In this document: positions 56,101 to 64,000 of the stretch, in pieces
Position numbering within the stretch: the stretch's first letter is position 1
Layout: each line of letters begins with the position of its first letter
DNA from: Branchiostoma floridae
Taxonomy: Eukaryota; Chordata; Leptocardii; Amphioxiformes; Branchiostomatidae
Reading direction: 5' to 3'
Length of the DNA: 64,000 nt
Assembly (NCBI RefSeq): GCF_000003815.2
Contig: NC_049988.1
Coordinates: 1,906,678-1,970,677, forward strand
Program-made: the position numbers and the translations under genes
The notes under the pieces: generated by a model
What the model saw: the letters and a program-made list of their open reading frames with translations, nothing else
The model's database searches: none
Told to the model about the DNA's origin: nothing

Positions 56101-59100
56101 GAGGGGAGGTTACGATATCCGTACCCAACCTTTCCTTTCAAGGCGGTGCCATCCAGCCTCTAATTTTTGTCTGAGCACAGAAATAGCCAAACTGCTCAAT
56201 TTTTTATGATGCCACTTCCTCCACAAAGAATATGTTATTTCTTTCTGTTGCAGGACGTTGTCCTTACGCTGATGTGTCAGAACAGTATTGAGCCTGTATC
56301 ATTTTCTGTCACCAATGAAATGTTTTGCTGGGACAATAAGCTTTCTTATAATAACTTTTAGTATATTTTGTCGCCGATATGTAGGTTCTTGCAGGCACCG
56401 GACCAAGGGTAGCTCAGGACAGCTTCATGTACCGTACCGAGAACGGAGTCAAGTCGCTGCTGTTGGACGATGACAACTGTGACTGTCTTACCTCATTGAA
56501 CATTGGCCATGGGATGTGTCGTTATAAGATTAGTTGTCGTTGTAAGTTATAAGATTCGCGTAAGTATGTACATAATCCATTTACGTCTACCTGGATATGC
56601 TTTGATGATAATGATGTGAAAATGTGCATATTTCTGTGTAGTGTAGTCTGTAGGTAGTGGGACCGCGTAGCACAGCGGTTTCGTATTTGTATATATATAT
56701 ATATGTATACAAATACGAAATATTTATATTTCAGCCATACCATAGGTATGGTGAAATATATTGTATTCGTAATGTTTCTTCTTTCTTCTTTCTCCTGTCA
56801 AATCTTCAAATTGATTCATCTCCGTCGTTCCTGAACCGAATGGCCTGAAATTTAGCACAAGGGTAGAGTGGGCCAATACCTTGATGTTTTTTTTTTCATT
56901 TTTTCCATATCTGCCTTTAAAATGATTTTATTCATGTTTTTTGCAATTTTTATTTATATTTTTTCCCCCTGTACCCTGGTATTACAGCCGAATGACCTGA
57001 AATTTGGTACAGAGGTGCCTTGATCATATGCCCACAAAGATCTAATAACAGTTTTGGCATACGGTACAACAAAATGCTTAATTTTGACATATTTTGCCAT
57101 TTTTCCCAAAAAAATGACATTTTTGGCTCCTTTACCCTCATTTTACAACCAAATGATCTGAAATTTGTAATACAAGTGCAATTTACATATGCGCACATGG
57201 GTTCAATAACTTTTTTGGCATACAGTACAACAAAATGCTTAATTTTGGGATTTTTTGGCCATTGTTTGACCAAAACCGTACGCTTTTGGCTGCTGTTCCC
57301 TGGTCTTATAACCAAATGACCTAAATTTTGGTCAATAGGTGCACTAGATATTCATTCAAATGACCCATGTATAATTTCTGGCATAAACCACTTCAAAATG
57401 ATATATTTGGGGATTTTTTTGGTAATTTTCCACTGGCCAGGGTCAACGACCTCAAGGTCGTTGACCTCTCCCACCTGAAGACAACATGTGCACACAGTGT
57501 CTATATATACTAGTAACTTGATTGAAGAGGGAACCAATCACGTAGCCTGAGTCAACATCCCGAAGGGTATTGGCAGCCAATCAGTGAGCCTGGTGTTATC
57601 TGGAAGAGTCCATTCTGGCACGGAGGGGGAACATTTTTTTTAAATTCATCTTTGGACTGTTGATTACATAAAGTCTCTCAGTGGGAGTATTTTTGAACTA
57701 GTCTATTTTGCAATTTTACATTGGGTGTACGGGAAGAGTCCATTCTTGCACGGAGGGGGCATTTAAAAAAATTCGTTTATGAACTTTGGTGATTTGATAT
57801 GTCAAAGTGTTTCAGTGTGGTTATTTTTGACTGGTGTATTTTGTAATTTTTGTAGGTTGTGCTGGAAGAGTCTATTCTTACATGGAGGGGGATTTTTAAA
57901 ATCCATTTTTGAGACTTTGGTGATTACTCCAAGTTCAATTTTAGCGGATGTATTTTTGGATAGGGGCATCGCAAGAAGAGTCCATTCTTGCATGGGGATG
58001 TTTTCAAATTTAGTTTTAAAGGGGTGATGATTCAATATTCCATTTTTAGCGGAAATTTTTTGGACTTGTCTATTTTACCTTTTCATGCCTTTTTTGCCTA
58101 GTTCAACTTTGGACTGGGTTGTTTATTAAATCAAAAGGCCATGTTTTCAGTGGGAGTATTTCTAGATTGGTCTATTGTGCAAATTCACATAGGGTGCACT
58201 GGAAGAATCCATTCTTGCACTGGGAATTTTGTAAGATTCATTTCTGGGTGTCATTAAGTGTCATTAGTAGAATTGACGTTTAAACAAAAGTCTTCCATTT
58301 TTGCACATGGGTGATTTTGGAATAGTCTATTGTTGCATGGGGAGGGAGATGGCTGAAATATGCTGTATTTGCTCTCAAGCAAATGTTGGCTTTTCTAGTT
58401 GTATATATATATATATTCACGTCGAATAGTGATTAATACCATCAGATATGAACTATTTAGAAGTCACTTGTATAAAGCATACGGAAATCATACTAAGCAC
58501 ATACAATGTACTATATATGTATATCTAGAATAAGATAAACGCTTTGTGAAAACAAGCGCGTCATTCACATATTACAGATACTGAAAATAATTGTCGTCAA
58601 ATTTGTATATCATCGTGTAACACTATCTACGTAAACTCTAGATTGATTTTTACTTGTTTTACAGACCAAGGGGGCAATACGGAGTGGACGCCTTGTATGA
58701 TCCGCACTGCAATGGACCAGTGCCCTCTATCGGACTGGAGCTGTACTTCAACAGGTTAAAACTATGTCGACTATGTCGATATTCTTTGTCCGCTTCTAAT
58801 GCAAGGCTGGTAAAAAAAAGGGCTGTGTTTTCTGTTTCAGTACAAAACAGTGGTCAAGTTTTAATAACATTATGGTATAGAAATGATTAAACGTCAGAAA
58901 AACAACAGGTATTTGGATTCTCAGTTGCGGTTCCCATTGAATAAAACGAAAGAAAATTAGAATACGTAGAAGTTAAGAAGTTAATTCGTCGCAGTTTCTG
59001 TTCATTTGATGATCACACTGAAATTATCAATCTATCATTTCAGTTCGGATCAATAAGTTATTGTGGTTTGTATTGTTTGTATATGCTCTTACGTCATAAG

Positions 59101-59356
59101 TTTTAGTTGATGTTTAAAAACGCGTAGATATGCTTTATATTCAGTTGAGTTTTGAAAGCCTGGAACAAATAACGCAGAGGGCTTGAAAGCAAGTCTAATG
59201 TAAATTGCAATCACGGAAACTAACTTTCTATCTTTTATCTACTGACAAATGTTTTTTTTTTTTTTCTTCTGTTCAATAGGACCTGAGGCAACCATTAGAA
59301 CAACAAGGATGATCAAAAAGCTTTCTAATGAAAGTGTGCCAGCCCCAACATCATAA
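53104..59356 (+). CDS. Secreted Cys/Trp-rich protein of unknown function, 271 aa
   Basis: Seven exons: 53104-53200, 54646-54714, 55358-55460, 55725-55947, 56385-56541, 58665-58754, 59280-59356; 816 nt in one frame with matching phases. Residues 1-17 are a clear signal peptide (MLRGLLLLFLSGITTAQ). Blocks follow: CSDVGTWYNSP; YGRVWEKFWWWKAGSRWS; a long exon with CDPDSDYCMGRLPSWLQEDR and NVYKWGFDSTNPTAHAAW; QDSFMYRTENGVKSLLLDDD then CDCLTSLNIGHGMCRYKISC; TEWTPCMIRTAMDQCP; and a basic tail. Repeated Cys suggest a disulfide-rich extracellular domain. I do not recognise the family. An alternative exon 4/5 border (55,951 / 56,395) also keeps the frame and uses a better acceptor. The gap at 54,256-54,499 is in intron 1. 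Confidence 0.8.
53690..53845. mobile_element. MITE, CTGTAAATGC family, copy 3 (one end decayed)
   Basis: Right end GCATTTACAG-TA is intact (53836-53847), with internal accgcgaa motifs; the left end is degraded. In intron 1 of the secreted-protein gene. Confidence 0.7.
54256..54499. other. Assembly gap
   Basis: 244 N in intron 1 of the secreted-protein gene. Confidence 1.
54808..55024. mobile_element. ~217 bp MITE with ~45 bp inverted ends
   Basis: Ends aacgctagttcaccttta and aaaggtgaaccagcgtt, extending through ggttaacctacatccgttgt and its complement; the centre also pairs partly. Non-coding, in intron 2. Confidence 0.75.
56542..58664 (+). repeat. Intron holding composite repeat block A, second copy, and ~115 bp units
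   Basis: 56,715-57,600 matches the first part of 4925-5990 module for module (small hairpin, ttct tract, 'tcctgaaccgaatggcctga', ~130 bp units with 'ccctgtaccctggtatta'). It is followed by about five diverged ~115 bp units (57,600-58,260) with gaagagtccattcttgca, and ends with the 8065-8190 module at 58,280-58,400. Just upstream (56,655-56,680) accgcgtagcacagcggtt resembles a tRNA A-box region, possibly a SINE head. Confidence 0.65.
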
Positions 59357-59741
59357 CAGCAAAATGTTTATAGATTGCACTATGGAAAATTGTATTTCAT
59401 AATCACAGTTTGTGTGAAGGTGCTGAAAGCTAGAAATGTCCATTTTGATAAATTGTTTGGGTGTAAAATAAGACATTTCATTTCAGACTATTCATCATCA
59501 TCACCATATACAATACAAAATGATTATGTAATACTAAGTGTTAATGCACATTTGCGAAATGTGTTTACCTATCAAGTTTGTACAGACCACATTAGATAAA
59601 ATGTTACAGATATTGATATTCATACGAGATCAGGTATAGCAAAACATTCTGCTGTTCTTAATTGGCTAGGGGCGTCTCGGTCATAGGAGAAATGTGTTGT
59701 TCCGACTAGAAGACAACTGCAAAATAGAGGTATAGTTTTTT
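59357..59741. other. 3' flank of the secreted-protein gene
   Basis: Probable 3' UTR and intergenic sequence; nothing further assigned. The phrase caagtttgtacagaccacatta at 59,572 has a diverged match at 61,020. Confidence 0.35.
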
Positions 59742-60797
59742 TAGGGTTAATGACCCGCCCCGAGGTGTATATGGTGTCATAACGCCTGGTCCTTTGCTAA
59801 AACCACCGAATAAAACCACCTCGTTCGCTTCGCTCACTCGGTGGTTTTATTCGGTGGTTATAGCAAAGGACCAGGCGTTATGACACCATATATACCGAGG
59901 AACAGGTGGGTCATTAACCCTATTATCATATAGCCTACCCACACTCACCCATTTAAGAGTAGATTAGAGTAGAGTAGAGTTTCCAGTTGAGTAGGAGCGA
60001 CAAATTCTTTTCTAAAACATACATCTTTTATTCAGTACATACATTTGAACAGTGAATTTGAACAACATAAAACTTGTACGTGAAATGTATTTCTGTTCCA
60101 AGGCTTAAAATAAGAACAAAGTCGATTCATTATGCTACAAACTGTTGCACGCTCCGTATTTCTCCATTCGCCCATTCTCCAGTTTGTCGAGTTCGTTCGT
60201 ATCAGGCGCTAAATCTCGGCCGGCTTTCCTGAGGTATTCCGGGATCCCTGTGCTTCACAGCTCTTGAGAATCTCGTTCACTATAGCTACGAACCCAGACA
60301 CGACTTCTCCGAAGAAAGGTAGCATTTTGGTCCTCCAGCGCCATGACCGCTACTCAATGGCGGACCGTGATGTTATTGTCGTCTGAACTTGAATGGGCGG
60401 GGGTGCAAATAATTTTATTTTCCATTTGCAGTTTAAATTGGACATGACTTGAAATAGATTTTATTGTCTTAAATATTATAGGTAATTCAATGTTGTTTTA
60501 AGACAGCAAATGTTTTCTTTGAACAAAGAAACACGCACTACCGATGTTAATAGAGGGAGCCACCCCCCCTGCCATTCCAGTACTTATTCCCCTATCTTGG
60601 CAGATGGACGATGCCTGGATATCTCATTCTGATTGGCCAGCGCCCTGTTTGTCTGTCCTCCTGATTGGTTTAAACTTTCAAAAGTTTTATCACATATGCG
60701 ATAATCAAAAATTTAATGCACGGCTGTTACGGCGTCATAACCAGCATGAAACGGGGCCTTCTGATTGGCCCACGTCCCCTGGCTATATGATAATAAA
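59742..60797. mobile_element. Hairpin DNA element, copy 2
   Basis: Same head hairpin as at 26,115 (gggttaatgacccgcc ... gcgttatgacaccatat) and same tail (cggggccttctgattggc ... ggctatatgataataa). The hairpin's centre (ctcgttcgcttcgctcactc) is in the opposite orientation to that of copy 1. The body 59,950-60,720 is mostly different sequence. Confidence 0.8.
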
Positions 60798-61339
60798 GCT
60801 TAACAACCTAGTTAACATAACAATAAGGGCTAACATAATTCTCTGATATTGTATTATTACGGAGTAGGCTAATCATTAGTTACGGTATTCTTTTTAATAG
60901 CAGAGCAATCCTTGATATATTTGCCTACTTTTCTATGTACATGGGTGTAAAATAATACAAAACTATTCATAATTCTCAGCATATAACAATACAAATTATG
61001 CGTTATGGGCTTACTTGTCAAGTTTGCACAAACCACATTAAGTATAGTTTTACAGATGTTAACAGTGATTAGGTGTTGTATTTTAACAGAAACGTTCTGC
61101 TGTTCTTTGTTTGGGAGATCCATAGGTGAATTGTGATATAACAACTGGTAACTATGAAACTCACTAGCAATAAACAACGTTTTTAATGGGTGAGAAGTAT
61201 ATGCTGCAAAAGCATCCCTTTGTTCAAGAAACAAAGCATACCTTACTAGTACTGCAACAATCTGTCTGCAAATTATATTATCTTCTTATGGATTGAAATC
61301 ATCGCCTAACATGCCTTATTGGTACTGCAATCCCCTAAT

Positions 61340-62136
61340 TCAGGCTAAAGCACCTTTATCAATATCCTTGAGAACCTTTGAAAACTTTCTGCGATTGTCC
61401 AAATCTGGTGTTTCAGCATGGGTGGCAGTCATGTTGTTGCTCTTCCCGACTGTCGACAAAGTACGATTTGCTTTCCAAGCAGCCTTTGAAGTGGTTTCTC
61501 TAATCAAAGCAACCATCTGTAAATCATCTGTATTTGGATCTTGACTTTCCTCGGCATATACATCCATAAGGATAGCCATGAACATGCTCAGTAATATGAA
61601 CTGCATCAAGACCTGGTAGGAGAAGAACATTAAAGGTCCTAAGAACGAATGTCCATCGACGAGAGCATCAAAATCAAAACTACCTAACATCATAGTACAC
61701 AGGCTCTGTAGGCTGCTTGGCATACTCTTATAATCATGTAACTTGGTGCCGAAAATGAGATTCCCCATCTGAGTAAAGGCAACGAGGATGATGCCAGCCA
61801 TGGCGGTGAACTGTACAATAGGTTTGAAGGACCTTTTGAGGGTCAGGGTTAGGGCGTAAACGTGTGAGTTGAACCGTAGGAGCCATATGAACTTCAACGT
61901 GCCACAACAGATGAGTATTGCAAGCAGGTAAGTATACACTTGAAACCAGTTGACTGCGCTTTTGTAGAGACCAAAATCTGAGCTTGATAATTTCCGTTGT
62001 TCGGCAACCTCATCGATGAAGCCCTGAGCGTGGAAATAAGCACCGAGAGTCGCGATGCCAACGGTGATCACAAGAAGTTCAACCCAGCTCCAAAACTCAG
62101 TCAGGTACTCCATCGGACGGGAGAAAAGTCTCATGG
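61340..62136 (-). CDS. Last polycystin exon: S3-S6 and tail
   Basis: 265 codons including stop, entered in phase 1 after acceptor atttcgtttcag. Carries S3, S4, S5, pore loop and S6 of the six-helix channel unit, all without interruption, plus about 65 cytoplasmic residues ending KVLKDIDKGALA. Confidence 0.92.
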
Positions 62137-64000
62137 CTGAAACGAAATGAATATCCGTGATTATTCTAAACACATTAGATAAATCAAATGTAAGCATGGC
62201 ATTAGTCTAGTTCCTTTTTTCCATACCATTTTCTGACCGACAAAAATATAACATGGCTACACAGTCATGCAATGTGATTCTGCATGGCATATAGCGTCTT
62301 CATTATCATAATCAATCATTGACAAGGTGATTATTGCTCTCTGACCAATGAACAGTCACACCTGGATCACGTGACCTTATCAATGCGTGACATCAGCAGC
62401 TGGTCAAAAGTTTAAGCAAACGAATTCCTTCCGCCGTGTCTGTTGTGTAAATGTTTTTATTGAGTTGAGTAGATTAGATCTTATTGATTCCTTTAATGTA
62501 GCAAAACAGAGCCTAACAATTGAATGTTTGCGTATGTCCGTGTATGTGTTTTTAGATGACAGTAAATCGAATTTTTTTTGGTAAACCCACTTTAAAACTT
62601 TGGAAGATTGACGGAAAGACAGACGAAAATAGGGTTTATAGGATTAGCTCTTTATCGCCATTTATACACTTAGTTACCTTCTTTTATAGCAAAGAATAGA
62701 ATGAAGGCTGCCAACACAGCTCGTAACACGAAGAGTAAGATGGCGTCTTGTTGGATCAGCCTCAAGGTTACAACCTCGGCCCCCTTGTAGACAGCTCCCA
62801 GGTTGGTAAACTCTACCACTAGAGTCACCATAGAGAACAGGTTCGCATGTGGGTTGTATAGAATCATCTCCACGAAGACGGCACGTGTTCGTTCATTTAA
62901 CCATCTGTGCTGCTGTAGGAATGTTGCCAGACGACGACTCGATGCACAAGTCTTTCCAAGCTGGGCGTAGTAACCACCTGTGTAATATGTGCCATGCTGT
63001 CCAAAATATGGGAAGCCTGGGTGAAAAAACAACATGCCAGTATTGTAAAACATAAGCAAATGCTGCTCCAGTGCCACCTACATCGGCTATAAGTAGCAGC
63101 AAGAAGACGTTTCCAGCCATTCTACCCTGATGTTGAATGATTCAGACACCGAAACTTTGGAAGTAAGTACTCCCTGGTTGTGCCTAAAGGACCTTATTAA
63201 ATGAGTAATTGCCAACCTTATGAAGTTATTTACGGATCAGGAAACAGATTCTCCTGATTATTGTCCATTGCTTTTGACGATAGATGCAATGCAATACATA
63301 GCTGTAAAACTTTTTTCAGCGCAGCAAAAATGAATTGCAAAACCTAAACAAACTCTACCCAAAAATTTTGATTGTGGACTTACTGTCAATCAGTGACGCA
63401 AACTTGTACTTCCAAGGCGTTTCCATTTCTTCCGTTGCCGTTAGATTGCTTGTCTCGTTCTGACGTTTCCATCCCTGGAATAGTAAAAAATGCTTTGATT
63501 GTGCATATAACGTGACAGAAACACGAACCGGGTGTAATAGAGGCAATGTATAAGATCCGAGCATATTCCCCGTCTACATGTATCCGTTTCTTAGAGATAA
63601 TATTGATACATTTACATTTACCTCGGTATAGTCGCCCGTATCTTCCGTCAGTGCAGAGTAGCCTACTTTACATAGTGGTGTTATACGTTGCATTCTCTTT
63701 GGTGTTTCACAGAGTCGTCCTGAAGAAGATACATGTTACATGTAAAGTGTGCGTGGACACGAAAGTAAGACATCCTTGATATAAATGCATTTTTCACAAT
63801 GTAAAGCTGACGAAAAATCAGTTTGTCGTCTTACCCTGTTTCAGACGCACTTGTCTCAACTGTACCACCACCAGAGGATGAGTTAACATGTCCTGCAGTA
63901 CTGTGTCTGCTGCCTTGGCGCGCCCGTTGTACCACTCTGCTGAACGTGTTGTCGGGATCAGGTCACGTTGAATCCAGCTCCAGAATGACTCTATGTCCTT
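61340..64000 (-). CDS. Polycystin-family (PKD1-like) channel protein, C-terminal 496 aa (5' end outside window)
   Basis: Five exons on the - strand: beyond 64000-63835, 63719-63622, 63474-63384, 63016-62678, 62136-61340 (stop at 61340). All phases match. The first two carry FWSWIQRDLIPTT and VQLRQVRLKQG, the start of the extracellular polycystin (TOP) domain. The fourth has YYTGGYYAQLG and ERTRAVFVEMILYNPHANLF, then helix S2. The last has S3 (WVELLVITVGIATLGAYF), S4, S5 (IVQFTAMAGIILVAFTQM), a pore loop TMMLGSFDF and S6 (FILLSMFMAILMDVY), then a cytoplasmic tail without an evident EF-hand or coiled coil. The pore has Gly-Ser where polycystin-2 has Gly-Asp. With the S4-S6 pattern this suits a PKD1-like member. 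Convergent with the secreted-protein gene. Confidence 0.9.

Noticed and set aside
58654-58890. + strand frame reading PRGQYGVDALYDPHC as the true exon frame
   Set aside because: It looks protein-like, but the phase of the previous exon (ends in phase 1 at 56,541) and of the last exon both require the other frame (TEWTPCMIRTAMDQCP), which is open across the exon.
62849-63120. Frames overlapping the polycystin exon
   Set aside because: Shadows of the exon 62,678-63,016, whose frame carries polycystin motifs and matching phases.

Overview
This is a 64 kb piece of animal nuclear DNA: split genes with GT/AG introns, dense DNA transposons and three assembly gaps (39,918-40,681; 41,523-42,102; 54,256-54,499). 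Gene content points to a lancelet (Branchiostoma, amphioxus): an ApeC (apextrin C-terminal) gene on a type II membrane protein, a tandem-pentraxin gene and a polycystin. The species is inferred, not proven.

Four genes can be assembled exon by exon with matching splice phases. (1) A + strand gene enters from the left edge and runs to about 12,827: short acidic exons, a Cys-rich exon, an unrecognised helical region and two tandem pentraxin domains. (2) A - strand gene at 27,147-50,466 (seven coding exons, 421 aa) encodes a type II membrane protein: cytoplasmic tail, one membrane helix, Ser/Thr-rich stalk, complete ApeC domain. Its last intron is 17.6 kb. (3) A + strand gene at 53,104-59,356 (seven exons, 271 aa) encodes a Cys/Trp-rich secreted protein I do not recognise; it is divergent from the ApeC gene. 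(4) A - strand polycystin gene (61,340 to beyond 64,000) contributes its last five exons and converges on gene 3.

Between and inside these genes lie at least three large inverted-repeat (foldback-like) elements, each with its own tandem array inside its arms: about 13.4-25.7 kb (~190 bp units), 16.1-19.6 kb nested within it (~121 bp units, hairpins at both tips), and 27.65-44.7 kb (4 kb arms, arrays of 25 bp palindromic units). The third fills the last ApeC intron. The second and third share a recurring short motif (core CTCCAAGCAGAGGTT) and many smaller hairpins, suggesting one family. The third carries decayed exons of an unknown gene. Smaller items include three copies of a TA-flanked MITE, one touching an ApeC splice donor, two copies of a 0.7-1 kb hairpin element, a mariner-like foldback, two LINE reverse-transcriptase tails and a 5S rRNA-derived sequence.

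The protein-coding theme is recognition at the cell surface or in body fluid (pentraxin, ApeC, secreted Cys-rich protein). The most unusual part is the set of foldback elements with internal satellite arrays and their placement in the ApeC intron.
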